This document shows positions 51,598-60,842 of a DNA stretch of 64,000 nt, piece by piece. The DNA is taken from contig NZ_SSXE01000028.1 in assembly GCF_021699195.1 (NCBI RefSeq), positions 58,113-122,112 of the forward strand, in the 5' to 3' direction. Source of the stretch: Nonomuraea sp. MG754425 (lineage in GTDB: Bacteria > Actinomycetota > Actinomycetes > Streptosporangiales > Streptosporangiaceae). Position 1 is the first letter of the stretch; each line of letters opens with the position of its first letter. The notes beneath the pieces were generated by a model that had not been told where the DNA came from, searched no databases, and worked only from the letters and a program-made list of their open reading frames with translations. The position numbers were made by a program, and so were the translations under genes.

Positions 51598-51711
51598 CCG
51601 CACAGGCGGCAGAAGGGCCGCCCGGCCTTTCGTCCGTCCGCTTCGGCTGCACAGGCCGGTGGAAACGGTTGTCTACCAGAACAAGAAGCTATAACGAACC
51701 CCCCTCCCCCT

Positions 51712-51727
51712 CTGACATCAGTTGTCC
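51712..51727 (+). promoter_or_regulatory. Shared motif upstream of subtilase 3
   Basis: CTGACATCA-GTTGTCC is the second copy of the motif at 50113-50130, with two central bases missing. It lies 51-66 bases before the TTG start of the third subtilase. Confidence 0.5.
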
Positions 51728-51777
51728 GATTACTACACTTCTGTCAACAAAAGCCCCCCGAACCCCCGGAGGAACGG

Positions 51778-53133
51778 TTGAGACTCTCGTCTCTGCTGGC
51801 CGGCGCCATCGCGTTAGCCGCCACCTCGGCAGCGCTGGTGGCCACACCCGCTCTCGCCGACCCCGAGTCCAAGATCGACCCCGCGATCACGGCGAGCGGC
51901 GAGCACCGCGCCATCGTCCACGTGCGGCAACCCGCACAGGTCGCCTCCGCCCTGTCCACGGCGGAGGACGTCAGGCGTGACAGGAGGAACGTCGAGGCCG
52001 AGCCGCCCGCCGAGGTCGCGGGCAAGCTGGACTTCTTCGTCTACCGCGGCACCCGCGCCGAACTGGAGCAGGTCGCCCAGCAGTCCGACGTGGTCTCCAT
52101 CCGCAAGGACAAGCTCAACGAGCCCTCGCTGCTGGAGAGCATCCCGCTGATCGGCGCGGACAAGGCGCACCGCGCCGGCTTCACCGGCAAGGGCACCGCC
52201 GTGGCGATCCTCGACTCCGGCATCGACAACGACCACCCCGCCTTCACCGGCCGCATCGTGGCCCAGGCGTGCTTCTCGGCCGCCGACCCGGTGGACGGCT
52301 CCTCGCCGCTGTGCCCGAACGGCAGCCAGTTCCAGATCGGCGACGGGGCCGCCAACGCCGAGACCGAGTCGTGCATGGCGGGCGCCCCGCAGCCGCAGTT
52401 CGGCCTGTGCTACCACGGCACCCACGTGGCGGGCATCGCGGCCGGACAGCGCACTCCCGAGTTCGCCTCCAGCGGCGTGGCCCCGAAGGCCAAGATCGTG
52501 CCGGTGCAGGTCTTCAGCCGGTTCGACAACTCGCCGTACTGCCTGGGCCGCCCGGTCTGCATCCTGGCCTACGACTCCTCCATCCTGACCGGCATGGCCT
52601 ACGCCGACCTGCTGGCCGACCAGTACAACATCGCCGCGGTGAACCTGAGCCTGGGCGGCGGCATGTACGGGGAGTCCTGCGACGCGGCCGACGGCGCCGA
52701 CTTCAAGGCCGAGGTGGACAAGCTGCTCGCCAAGGGCACCGCGACCGTGGTCGCCTCGGGCAACAACGGCTTCGAGGCGTCGGTGTCGTGGCCCGCGTGC
52801 GTCTCCAACGCCGTGGCCGTGGGCGCGACGGACAAGCAGGACGCGGTCGCGGCCTTCTCCAACCGCGGCACCCTGATCGACCTGTACGCGCCGGGCGTCG
52901 CGATCACGGGGGCCATCGCCGGCAACACGTACGCGACCCTGAACGGCACCTCCATGGCGGCCCCGCACGTCGCGGGCGCGTTCGCGCTGCTGCGCCAGAA
53001 GCGCAAGCACGCCTCGGTGGAGCAGATGCTGAGCGCGCTGCAGCGGACCGGCAAGCCGATCACCTACACGAGCGCGGGCACGGAGGTCACGACGCCCCGC
53101 ATCGACGTCTGGACCGCCCTCCGCAGAGGCTGA
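51778..53133 (+). CDS. Secreted S8 subtilase (3 of 3)
   Basis: 451 aa from TTG 51778 (GGAGGAACGG directly upstream). The signal peptide is MRLSSLLAGAIALAATSAAL ending TPALADP. Propeptide: AIVHVRQPAQVASALSTAED. Catalytic Asp in AVAILDSGIDNDHPAFTG, His in CYHGTHVAGIAAGQRT, Ser in LNGTSMAAPHVAGAFALLRQ. The Cys insert (ACFSAADPVDG, PLCPNG) is shared with its neighbours. Closest in layout to subtilase 2. A long terminator hairpin follows. Confidence 0.92.
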   Translation: MRLSSLLAGAIALAATSAALVATPALADPESKIDPAITASGEHRAIVHVRQPAQVASALSTAEDVRRDRRNVEAEPPAEVAGKLDFFVYRGTRAELEQVAQQSDVVSIRKDKLNEPSLLESIPLIGADKAHRAGFTGKGTAVAILDSGIDNDHPAFTGRIVAQACFSAADPVDGSSPLCPNGSQFQIGDGAANAETESCMAGAPQPQFGLCYHGTHVAGIAAGQRTPEFASSGVAPKAKIVPVQVFSRFDNSPYCLGRPVCILAYDSSILTGMAYADLLADQYNIAAVNLSLGGGMYGESCDAADGADFKAEVDKLLAKGTATVVASGNNGFEASVSWPACVSNAVAVGATDKQDAVAAFSNRGTLIDLYAPGVAITGAIAGNTYATLNGTSMAAPHVAGAFALLRQKRKHASVEQMLSALQRTGKPITYTSAGTEVTTPRIDVWTALRRG

Positions 53134-53139
53134 CCCCGC

Positions 53140-53174
53140 CGGGGGCGCCCGGCCCACCCGGCCGGACGCCCCCG
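53140..53174 (+). terminator. Long GC-rich terminator hairpin
   Basis: CGGGGGCG (53140-53147) pairs with CGCCCCCG (53167-53174), and the inner CCGGCC pairs with GGCCGG, giving 14 pairs with one C-A mismatch and a 5-base loop. It starts 6 bases after the third subtilase stop. No U-run; U-less terminators are common in actinobacteria. Confidence 0.65.
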
Positions 53175-53234
53175 CGATCACCGAACCCCGCCTCACCGGG
53201 CGGGCCGGTGCGGCGGGAGCCGTACGATGTTGGC

Positions 53235-54386
53235 GTGCAGGGCCTTCTCCGCTCACTGTGGGACGAGCCCCGCCCGCCCGGGGCTCCCCGCCGGGTGTGG
53301 CGCGACTGGGTGCTCGTGGGGCTGCTCGCCGTGGCCGTCACGCTGGAGGCGCTCCTGCGGACCGACCTCCAGTGGCGGCCCCTGTCGGTGATCTTCACCT
53401 TCGCGATGCTGCCCACGCTGTTATGGCGGCGCACGCGACCACTGCTCATGCCGGCGATCCCGATCGCCGTCACGGGCCTGATCCAGCTCCTCACCGGCGC
53501 CGACCCCGCCGAGCTGGGCGCCACGGCCTACCTGCTGATCCTGCTGTACGCGCTGTCACGCTGGGGGTCCGGCCGCGAGGCCGCCGGCGGGCTGGCGCTG
53601 ATCACGGCCGCGATCCTCGGGTCCGTCCTGGCGGGCCGCCTCGCGATCCCCGGTGACGTCCTCGGCGCGTACACCGTCGTGTTCGCGGCGATCGCACTGG
53701 GCGGCACCTTCCGCTACCGCACCAGGGCCAGGATGCGCGAAATCGACCAGATCAAGCTGCTCGAACGCGAACAACTGGCCCGCGACCTGCACGACACCGT
53801 CGCCCATCACGTCTCGGCGATGGCGATCAGGGCCCAGGCGGGCATCGCGACCGCGGGCTCCGACCCCGGCGCCGCCGTGGACGCGCTGCGGGTGATCGAG
53901 GCCGAGGCGTCGCGCACGCTCGCCGAGATGCGGGCCATGGTCCGCGTGCTGCGCCGCGACAGGGGGCCGGTGCCGGTGGAGCTGGCGCCCAACCCGCACC
54001 TCGCCGACCTCGAACAGCTCGCCGGGCAGGCGCGCGTCGGCCCGGCCGTGCACGTGCGGATCGACGGCGACCTCGACGGCGTGTCCGCGTCCGTCGGGGC
54101 CGCGGTCTTCAGGATCGCCCAGGAGTCGGTCACCAACGCGCGGCGGCACGCCCGGCACGCCAGCCGGATCGAGGTCCACGTGGCCGCCGGCGACACCTCC
54201 GTGCGCCTGCGTGTCAGCGACGACGGCGACAGCACCGCCGGCCGTCCCGTCGCGTCCCCCGGCTACGGGCTGCTCGGCATGATCGAACGCGCCGATCTGC
54301 TCGGCGGCACCTGCGAAGCAGGACCCAACCCCGGTCGCGGCTGGACCGTGACCGCCGAACTGCCCCGGACGGGAGCCGCCACATGA
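53235..54386 (+). CDS. NarL-type sensor histidine kinase
   Basis: About 383 aa from GTG 53235; the start is uncertain because the ribosome-binding site is weak. Four to five N-terminal helices (WVLVGLLAVAVTLEALL, LLMPAIPIAVTGLIQLL, LALITAAILGSVLAGRL, TVVFAAIALGGTFRY) precede a HisKA_3 dimerisation helix, ARDLHDTVAHHVSAMAIRAQ, with the phosphoryl His, and a HATPase domain (AVFRIAQESVTNARRHARHA, DDGDSTAGRPVASPGYGLLG). There is no large sensor domain. It overlaps the response regulator by ATGA. The signal is unknown; adjacency to the subtilases is suggestive only. Confidence 0.88.
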   Translation: MQGLLRSLWDEPRPPGAPRRVWRDWVLVGLLAVAVTLEALLRTDLQWRPLSVIFTFAMLPTLLWRRTRPLLMPAIPIAVTGLIQLLTGADPAELGATAYLLILLYALSRWGSGREAAGGLALITAAILGSVLAGRLAIPGDVLGAYTVVFAAIALGGTFRYRTRARMREIDQIKLLEREQLARDLHDTVAHHVSAMAIRAQAGIATAGSDPGAAVDALRVIEAEASRTLAEMRAMVRVLRRDRGPVPVELAPNPHLADLEQLAGQARVGPAVHVRIDGDLDGVSASVGAAVFRIAQESVTNARRHARHASRIEVHVAAGDTSVRLRVSDDGDSTAGRPVASPGYGLLGMIERADLLGGTCEAGPNPGRGWTVTAELPRTGAAT

Positions 54387-55057
54387 CCACCGACGACCGG
54401 ACCGTCCGGGTGATCGTCGCCGACGACCAGGAGATCGCCCGTACCGGCCTGCGGATGATCCTCGACGCGCAGCCCGGCATCGAGGTCGTCGCCGAGGCCG
54501 CCGACGGCCGCCGCGCCGTCGAACTGGCCCGGCGGCTGCGTCCCGACGTGTGCCTGTTCGACATCCGCATGCCCCGCTGCGACGGCATCGAGGCCACCCG
54601 CTCCCTGGCCGGGCCCGACGTGGCCGACCCGATCGCCGTCGTCGTCATCACCACGTTCGACCTCGACGAGTACGTCTACGAGGCGCTCAGGGCGGGCGCC
54701 CGCGGGTTCCTGCTCAAGGACGCCGGGCCCGCCCTGCTCGCCCAGGCGATCCGGGCCGCCGCGAGCGGCGATGCGATCATCGCCCCGAGCATCACCGCCC
54801 GCCTGCTGTCCGCGTTCGCCGGCAACGGGCCCGCCCGGCCGCGCGTGCAGCCGATCGAGCCGCTCACCGAGCGGGAGGAGGAGATCCTGCTCACCGTGGC
54901 GCGCGGGCGCACCAACAGCGAGATCGCGGGCGAGCTGCACATCTCGCTGAGCACGGTCAAGAGCCACGTGGCGAGCCTGATGACCAAGCTCGGCGTGCGC
55001 AACAGGGTCGAGATCGCCATGTGGGCGTACGAGACGGACCGCGTCAGGCAGCGCTGA
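54383..55057 (+). CDS. NarL/LuxR-family response regulator
   Basis: 224 aa. The receiver domain has VRVIVADDQEIARTGLRM, phosphoacceptor Asp60 in VCLFDIRMPRCDGIEAT, and the Thr in VVVITTFDLDEYVYEAL with lysine KDAGP. The C-terminal HTH is LTEREEEILLTVARGRTNSE, IAGELHISLSTVKSHVASLM. Its ATG overlaps the histidine kinase stop (ATGA). Its stop overlaps the convergent membrane-protein gene by 14 bases. Confidence 0.93.
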   Translation: MTTDDRTVRVIVADDQEIARTGLRMILDAQPGIEVVAEAADGRRAVELARRLRPDVCLFDIRMPRCDGIEATRSLAGPDVADPIAVVVITTFDLDEYVYEALRAGARGFLLKDAGPALLAQAIRAAASGDAIIAPSITARLLSAFAGNGPARPRVQPIEPLTEREEEILLTVARGRTNSEIAGELHISLSTVKSHVASLMTKLGVRNRVEIAMWAYETDRVRQR

Positions 55058-55706
55058 CCCGCCACCCCCGCCGGCGGATGATCAGCTCGGCCACGACCAC
55101 GTTGATCACCCAGCCCAGGGCCAGCAGCAGCGCCCGGGCGAGCGGGCCGGGCGGGCCGCCGCCGCCCAGCAGCCACGCCGCCTGCGTCAGCGCCTGGGTG
55201 CCGGCTCCGAGGCCGATGGCGTACGCGCGGATCATCCAGGCGCGGTGACGGCGGATGTCGCGCCGGCGGACGGCCAGGAAACCGAGCACCAGCGACCCGA
55301 GCATGGCCGTGCCCGCCACCCAGCGGAACACGGTCAGCAGCCCCTCGTCACCGGGCGGCAGCGCCGAGAACGTGGTCATCCACAACCCCGACAGCGCCGC
55401 CACGAGCCCGCACCCGACCAGCACCCGCCCCGCCGCCCGGTGCCAGCCCCGCCTGCGCCGCCGGAACCGGGCCGCGAACTGGAACGCCCCGCCCGCGGTG
55501 TAGGCGGTGACGCCCACGACGTGCGCGACGATCGGCACGGGCGCGGCGAAGAACCGGGCGTTGGCCGCGGTGATCTCGGCTCCGCCGGTCAGCTCGGTGA
55601 GCCGGACGGCCCCGGCGAGCAGCGGGACGAAACCGAGGGCGAGAAGTCCGGCGGGCACGAGCCGGCCCGTCCTGCGGGCCTTGCGGGCAGTGCGGTCAGT
55701 GGGCAT
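55044..55706 (-). CDS. DUF2306-like membrane protein
   Basis: 220 aa from ATG 55706 (MPTDRTARKARRTGRLVPAG). Six or so helices: LLALGFVPLLAGAVRLTEL, IVAHVVGVTAYTAGGAFQFA, VLVGCGLVAALSGLWMT, GTAMLGSLVLGFLAV, IGLGAGTQALTQAAWLL, LGWVINVVVAELII. Conserved His between helices (RRRGWHRAAGR, RRHRAWMIRAYAIG) fits the DUF2306/YhaP-like families of unknown function. It is convergent with the response regulator. Confidence 0.75.
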   Translation of the reverse strand: MPTDRTARKARRTGRLVPAGLLALGFVPLLAGAVRLTELTGGAEITAANARFFAAPVPIVAHVVGVTAYTAGGAFQFAARFRRRRRGWHRAAGRVLVGCGLVAALSGLWMTTFSALPPGDEGLLTVFRWVAGTAMLGSLVLGFLAVRRRDIRRHRAWMIRAYAIGLGAGTQALTQAAWLLGGGGPPGPLARALLLALGWVINVVVAELIIRRRGWRVSAA

Positions 55707-55864
55707 GCCTCGATGGTGTGCGCCGGGGCCGCCCCCGCTCATCGCCTGAACGGCCCGGCCCTGATGAGCCGATCGGCCGGTCGGGAGGTCGTACTTTCGG
55801 CCGTTGAGCCGCCGCGCGGGCCGCGCTCACACTGGGGCCATCGACCCCCCGGAAGGAGAATCCC

Positions 55865-56854
55865 ATGAAGGCGTACGTCCTGCGCTCGTACGGCTCCCCC
55901 GACGTCCTGGAGCTGAGGGACATCGACCGGCCGGCCCCCGGGCCCGGCGAGGTGCTGGTGCGGGTCCGCGCCGCCTCCGTCCAGCCCGCCGACTGGCACC
56001 TCATGCGCGGCGAGCCGTACGTCTCGCGGCTCATGCCCGGCTTCCTCGGGCTGCGCAAGCCCAAGATCACCATCCTCGGCGCGGACGTGGCCGGCGTGGT
56101 GGAGGCGACCGGGCCCGGCGTGACGGGGTTCGCCACCGGCGACGAGGTGTACGCGATGCTGGCCATGGGCGGCGGCTTCGCCGAGTACGTGTGCGTCCCG
56201 GAGAGCGAGCTCGCGCCCAAGCCCGCGACGCTGTCGTTCGAGGAGGCGGCGGCCGTGCCGCTGGCCGCCGGCACCGCCCTGCTGGCCCTGCGCGACCAGG
56301 GCGGGGTCCGGCCGGGCAGCCGGGTCCTCGTCAACGGCGCCTCCGGCGGCGTCGGGACGTTCGCGGTGCAGCTCGGCAAGGCGTACGGGGCGCACGTCAC
56401 GGGCGTGTGCAGCACCAGGAACGTGGACCTGGTGCGCTCGCTCGGCGCCGACGAGGTCATCGACTACACGAAGGAGGACTTCACCCGCGACGGGCAGGTC
56501 TACGACGTGCTGCTGTACATCGCGGGCAACCGCTCGTTCGCGGAGTGCCGCAAGGTGCTGACGCGCAAGGGCGTCTGCGTCATGATCGGCGGGGCGGCCA
56601 CCCGCTGGCTCCAGCCGGCCGGCCGGGTCTCCGCGGCGCTCGCGGCGTCGGCGTTCGTCTCGCAGAAGGCGGCGCTCACGAACGTGCTCGCCTGCCGGGA
56701 CAACCGCGGCAACCTCGACGAGCTGACCGAGCTCATCGACGACGGCCGGCTCGCGCCGGTGGTGGACCGGGTCTACGACTTCGGCGAGCTGCCCGCGGCG
56801 GTCCGGTACCAGGAGGAGGGGCACGCCCCCGGGAAGGTCGTCCTGCGGATCTGA
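55865..56854 (+). CDS. MDR-family NAD(P)-dependent dehydrogenase
   Basis: 329 aa from ATG 55865 (GGAAGGAGAA upstream). GroES-like N-terminus (MKAYVLRSYGSPDVLELRDI, VLVRVRAASVQPADWHLMRG), nucleotide loop VLVNGASGGVGTFAVQLGKA, and the C-terminal DRVYDFGELPAAVRYQEEGH. Zinc ligands are absent; similar to quinone oxidoreductases and reticulon-4-interacting-protein-like reductases. It is divergent from the DUF2306-like gene. Substrate unknown. Confidence 0.88.
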   Translation: MKAYVLRSYGSPDVLELRDIDRPAPGPGEVLVRVRAASVQPADWHLMRGEPYVSRLMPGFLGLRKPKITILGADVAGVVEATGPGVTGFATGDEVYAMLAMGGGFAEYVCVPESELAPKPATLSFEEAAAVPLAAGTALLALRDQGGVRPGSRVLVNGASGGVGTFAVQLGKAYGAHVTGVCSTRNVDLVRSLGADEVIDYTKEDFTRDGQVYDVLLYIAGNRSFAECRKVLTRKGVCVMIGGAATRWLQPAGRVSAALAASAFVSQKAALTNVLACRDNRGNLDELTELIDDGRLAPVVDRVYDFGELPAAVRYQEEGHAPGKVVLRI

Positions 56855-56909
56855 CGCTGCTCGTTCGCGGCCGGGCTCATTTCAAAATATGTCGCTTAGG
56901 GTGTTTGTT

Positions 56910-58607
56910 ATGGACGCAGGCAAGGCGATCTCCGAAACCGTCGACAGGCTCCGTCAGCGGCGCACGGCCCCGCTGGTCCTGGAGCTCGACCTCACCGAGG
57001 GCCTCACCGAGGGCCCGCCGGCGGATCCGCTCGCCGCCGTGCTGTCCATGCGCAAGACGCGCCTGGCCGACGTCCTGGCCGGGCTCAGGCGGGCCAGGCA
57101 GGACCCGCGGGTCAAGGTGCTCGTCGTGAAGATCGGCGGCCAGCCGCTGGGCCTGGCCATGGTGCAGGAGCTGCGCCAGGCCGTGATCCACTTCCGGGCC
57201 TCCGGCAAGCTGACGGTCGCGTTCGCCGAGACGTTCGGGGAGTTCGGCGGCGGCACCGTGCCCTACTACCTGGCCACCGCCTTCGAGCGGCTCTACCTGC
57301 AGCCGAGCGGCGACGTCGGGCTGACCGGGGTGGCGCTGGAGCAGCGGTTCGTCAAGGGGGCGCTGGGCAAGCTGGGCGTCGGGTTCGAGGCCGGTCAGCG
57401 CCACGAGTACAAGACCGCGCCCAACACCTTCACCCAGGAGCACATGACGGGCCCGCACCGCGAGTCCATGGCGCGCATCGTCGAGTCGATCACCGAGAGC
57501 CTCGTCGCGGGCATCGCCGACGGCCGCCGCCTCGACCCGGGCAAGGTGCGGGAGCTCATCGACCGCGGCCCGTTCACCGCCTCCGAGGCGCAGGAGGCCG
57601 GGCTCGTCGACGGCCTGGCCTACCGGGACGAGGTCTACGACGAGGTCAGGCGGGCGGCGGGCGAGGAGGCGCACCTGCAGTACGTCTCCCGCTACGCCAG
57701 GGGCGCGGCCGTGCGCAAGCTGCCGCAGCCCATGGCCGACGGGATCGCGCTCGTCCACGCCACCGGCATGATCAGGTCCGGCCGCAGCGGGCGCAGCCCG
57801 CTCGGCGGGGGCGGCGCGATGGGCTCCGACACGATCAGCGCCGCGCTGCGCGCCGCCCGCCGCGACGAGCACGTCAAGGCGGTCGTGTTCCGGGTGGACA
57901 GCCCCGGCGGCTCGTACGTGGCCAGCGACACCGTCTGGCGTGAGGTGACGCTGACCCGCAAGGTCAAGCCGGTGATCGTGTCGATGGGCGACCTGGCGGC
58001 CTCCGGCGGCTACTTCATCTCGATGGCCGCCGACGTGATCGTGGCCCAGCCCGGCACCCTGACCGGCTCGATCGGCGTCTACGGCGGCAAGCCCGTCTTC
58101 GCCGAGCTGCTCGGCAGGCTCGGGGTCAACTCCGAGATGGTGGCCGAGGGCGCCAACGCCGGCATGTTCTCCACCTCCCGGGGCTTCTCCCCCGAGCAGT
58201 GGGAGCGCATCAACGCCTGGCTCGACCGCATCTACGACGACTTCGTGGGCAAGGTGGCCACGAGCCGCGACCTGTCCCGCGAACGCGCCCACGAGCTGGC
58301 CCGCGGCCGGGTCTGGACGGGCGCCGACGCCCACGCGAGCGGCCTGGTGGACGAGCTCGGCGGGCTCGAGGACGCGCTGACCCTGGCCAGGAAGCGCAGC
58401 GGCCTGGCCGACGACGCCCCGGTGCGCGTCTACCCCCGGCTCAACCCGCTGGAGCGCCTGCGCGGGCCGGAGTCGAGCGAGGACAAGTCGGCGGCGCTGG
58501 CCCGGATCCGCCTCGACGCGTGGGGTCCGCTCGCCCGCCTGTCGGCCGAACTTGGCCTGCCCGCGGCGGGCCCGCTGATCCTGCCCGACTGGTACACCAT
58601 CCGGTAG
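56910..58607 (+). CDS. sppA: Signal peptide peptidase SppA, 67K type
   Basis: 565 aa from ATG 56910. Two tandem S49 domains. The first supplies the general-base lysine (GQRHEYKTAPNTFTQEHM); the second supplies the nucleophile serine in MGDLAASGGYFISMAADVIV, with QPGTLTGSIGVYGGKPVF following. SppA degrades cleaved signal peptides in the membrane. No clear N-terminal transmembrane helix is present, unlike the E. coli protein, so it may be peripheral. It ends 3 bases from the convergent flavin reductase stop. Confidence 0.92.
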   Translation: MDAGKAISETVDRLRQRRTAPLVLELDLTEGLTEGPPADPLAAVLSMRKTRLADVLAGLRRARQDPRVKVLVVKIGGQPLGLAMVQELRQAVIHFRASGKLTVAFAETFGEFGGGTVPYYLATAFERLYLQPSGDVGLTGVALEQRFVKGALGKLGVGFEAGQRHEYKTAPNTFTQEHMTGPHRESMARIVESITESLVAGIADGRRLDPGKVRELIDRGPFTASEAQEAGLVDGLAYRDEVYDEVRRAAGEEAHLQYVSRYARGAAVRKLPQPMADGIALVHATGMIRSGRSGRSPLGGGGAMGSDTISAALRAARRDEHVKAVVFRVDSPGGSYVASDTVWREVTLTRKVKPVIVSMGDLAASGGYFISMAADVIVAQPGTLTGSIGVYGGKPVFAELLGRLGVNSEMVAEGANAGMFSTSRGFSPEQWERINAWLDRIYDDFVGKVATSRDLSRERAHELARGRVWTGADAHASGLVDELGGLEDALTLARKRSGLADDAPVRVYPRLNPLERLRGPESSEDKSAALARIRLDAWGPLARLSAELGLPAAGPLILPDWYTIR

Positions 58608-58610
58608 GGG

Positions 58611-59093
58611 TCAGACCGTGGAGCGGTAGCGCCCGCGCAGCCGGACCAGCGGCGCGAGCCCCGCGTTCACGTAGTCGACCCCGAGCACGGCGGCGATGAA
58701 GATCGTGTGATCGCCGGCCGGCACCACCTTGGTGGTCTCGGCCTCGATCGCGGCCACGCCGCCCTCGACGACGAGCGCCTCCGTGTGCTCCCCCCGGTGG
58801 TGCGGGGTCCCGGCCACCAGCAGCCGCGCGCTGGGCCGGCCGGCGGTGGCGAAGCGGCTGGCGACGGCCGCCTGCTCCGACGACAGCAGGGAGGCGGCCC
58901 AGCGGTCCTGGCGGAGCAGGACCTCGTTGAGGTAGCCGCGGGTGGCCAGGCTCACCAGCACCAGCGGCGGTTCCAGCGAGACGGACATCAGCGCCGACAC
59001 CGTGGTGCCCAGGTCGTCGCGCCCGTCGCGCGCGGTCACCACCGCCACCCCGCCGGCGAGCTGCGCCATGGCCTCCGTGAACAGCTCGCTCAT
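58611..59093 (-). CDS. Flavin reductase-like domain protein
   Basis: 160 aa from ATG 59093. FMN-binding split-barrel fold: LAGGVAVVTARDGRDDLGTT, VSALMSVSLEPPLVLVSLAT, FATAGRPSARLLVAG, AAIEAETTKVVPAGDHTIFI. Such proteins supply reduced FMN to partner monooxygenases. No monooxygenase is next to it; it lies 85 bases downstream of the opuC operon on the same strand. Start uncertain by a few codons. Confidence 0.85.
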   Translation of the reverse strand: MSELFTEAMAQLAGGVAVVTARDGRDDLGTTVSALMSVSLEPPLVLVSLATRGYLNEVLLRQDRWAASLLSSEQAAVASRFATAGRPSARLLVAGTPHHRGEHTEALVVEGGVAAIEAETTKVVPAGDHTIFIAAVLGVDYVNAGLAPLVRLRGRYRSTV

Positions 59094-59178
59094 CGCGACG
59101 TCCGCTCGCGGAGGAGGGCGGCACGGCACGACGAGCCGGGCCCCCGGGAGCCGGGGACCCGGAAGCCGCGGCGGAGCG

Positions 59179-60111
59179 TCAGCCCAGGCCGTTGGTGGTC
59201 AGCCATTCCTTGGCCACGGTAGCGGGCTCGTCCTTGTTCACGGAGATCTGCTGCATCATCTGCAGCAGGGACTCGGTCGTCAGCTTGGCCGAGATGCCGT
59301 TGAGCGTCGTGCGGATCGTGTCGTCGGCCGACGCCTTGTACAGCAGCGGGGTCACGTTCTGGGCGGGGAAGATGTTCTTGGGGTCCTGGAGGGGCACCAG
59401 GTTGTTGGCCGTCATCTTGGGGTCGGTGGTGAAGACGTTGCCGACCTGGATGGAGCCGTCCTTGATCGCGTCGGCCGTGGTGGGGCCGGTGGGCTTCCAC
59501 TCCTTGAACGTCAGGCCGTAGACCTTCTCGAACTGCGCCTCCCACCGCTTCTTGAACTCGGGCGGGCCGCCGACGACGAAGTCCTTGGAGACCTTGGCGA
59601 GGTCCTCGATGCTGTTCAGGGACTGCTTGGTCTGGGTGTCCTTGGTGACGGACAGGCTGTCCTTGTCCTCGGCGGGCGAGGAGTCGAGCACCTCGAGCTC
59701 GGCCGGCAGCTTCTCCTTCAGCGACGTGTTGACCTCGTCGGTGGTGCCGGCGGTGGTCTCGGGGTCGATGAAGGCGAGCAGGTTGCCGTTGTACTCGGGG
59801 ACGATGGTCAGCCCACCGCTCTTGACCTGGTCGTAGACGACCTCGCGGCTGCCGATGCGCGGCTTCTCCTCCACCTGCACGCCCTTGGCCTCCAGGGCCT
59901 GGGCGTAGATCGAGGCGAGCAGCGCGCTCTCGTCGAAGTCGAAGGAGCCGATGACGGCCTTACCTCCAGCGCCCGAAGCCGAGCCGGTGGGGGCCGCGCT
60001 GGTCGTGTCGAGCGGGTTGCCCCCGGTGCTGCCACCACCGCCGCCACCGCAGGCGGCCAGTGCGAGCATCGCCGTGAGGAACACCCCGGCGACGCCGTAC
60101 TTGCGTCTCAT
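59179..60111 (-). CDS. OpuC-type substrate-binding lipoprotein (glycine betaine/choline family)
   Basis: 310 aa. The lipoprotein signal MRRKYGVAGVFLTAMLALAAC has its lipobox Cys at 21, followed by a Gly/Ser-rich tether. The body is OpuAC/ProX type: IGSFDFDESALLASIYAQAL, RIGSREVVYDQVKSGGLTIV, PEYNGNLLAFIDPETTAGTT, VQVGNVFTTDP, VTPLLYKASADDTIRTTLNG. The usual ligands are glycine betaine, carnitine or choline. Last gene of the four-gene importer. Confidence 0.9.
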   Translation of the reverse strand: MRRKYGVAGVFLTAMLALAACGGGGGGSTGGNPLDTTSAAPTGSASGAGGKAVIGSFDFDESALLASIYAQALEAKGVQVEEKPRIGSREVVYDQVKSGGLTIVPEYNGNLLAFIDPETTAGTTDEVNTSLKEKLPAELEVLDSSPAEDKDSLSVTKDTQTKQSLNSIEDLAKVSKDFVVGGPPEFKKRWEAQFEKVYGLTFKEWKPTGPTTADAIKDGSIQVGNVFTTDPKMTANNLVPLQDPKNIFPAQNVTPLLYKASADDTIRTTLNGISAKLTTESLLQMMQQISVNKDEPATVAKEWLTTNGLG

Positions 60112-60149
60112 ATCTATTTTCCCTTCTAAGCGGGAGGTAATACAGGAGA

Positions 60150-60842
60150 TTAGCGGACCTTCAGACGCCGGCTCACCCCAGGAGAGACCGTCACCCTCTG
60201 GACGAGCGCGAACAAGACCTGAACCACCAGTGCGAACAGCACAATCAGTACAGAACCGCCGACGACGCTCGCGTAATCCTTGGTCGCGAAACCGTCGATG
60301 ACATAGCGGCCGAGCCCGCCGAGCCCGGTGTAGGCGGCGACCGTGGTGGTGGCCACCACCTGGATGGCCGACAGGCGGCAGCCGAGCAGGATCAGCGGCA
60401 GCGCCACCGGCACCAGCACCCGCCAGAGCACCTGCTCGCCGCGCAGCCCCATCCCGTACGCCGCGTCCCGCAGCTCGGGATCGACTCCCTTGACGCCCTC
60501 GTAGGTGTTGACCAGGATCGGCGGCACCGACAGCAGCACCAGCGGGATGATCACCGGCCAGATCGAGGAGGCCCCGAGCAGCAGCACGAACATCACCAGC
60601 AGCCCCAGCGTGGGCAGCGCCCTGGCCAGGTTCGCCGACACCACGACGAGCAGCTCGCCACGGCCGGTGTGCCCGACCAGCAGGCCCAGCGGCACGGCGA
60701 TCAGCACGGCCAGCACCAGCGCCAGCGCCGAGAACTCCAGGTGCTCCAGCAGGCGCATGGGGATGCCGTCGGAGCCCGTCCAGTTCTCCGGGTCGCCGAA
60801 GAACTCCCTCAGCCAGTCCAGGAACGAGATCAGCCAGTTCAC
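60150..60842 (-). CDS. OpuC-type ABC permease (second)
   Basis: 230 aa from GTG 60842 (VNWLISFLDWLREFF), overlapping the previous stop as GTGA. Helices include LALVLAVLIAVPLGLLVGHT, GLLVMFVLLLGASSIWPVII, VGGSVLIVLFALVVQVLFAL. The EAA loop is ELRDAAYGMGLRGEQVLWRV. Pairs with the upstream permease to form the channel for compatible solutes. Confidence 0.9.
   Translation of the reverse strand: MNWLISFLDWLREFFGDPENWTGSDGIPMRLLEHLEFSALALVLAVLIAVPLGLLVGHTGRGELLVVVSANLARALPTLGLLVMFVLLLGASSIWPVIIPLVLLSVPPILVNTYEGVKGVDPELRDAAYGMGLRGEQVLWRVLVPVALPLILLGCRLSAIQVVATTTVAAYTGLGGLGRYVIDGFATKDYASVVGGSVLIVLFALVVQVLFALVQRVTVSPGVSRRLKVR

Noticed and set aside
51611..51634. Terminator after subtilase 2
   Set aside because: The only pairing (AGGGCC with GGCCT-type) is short and mismatched; not listed as a feature.
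53235..59093. Two-component system as the regulator of the subtilases
   Set aside because: Adjacency alone; no shared motif or operon links them, and a long terminator separates them.
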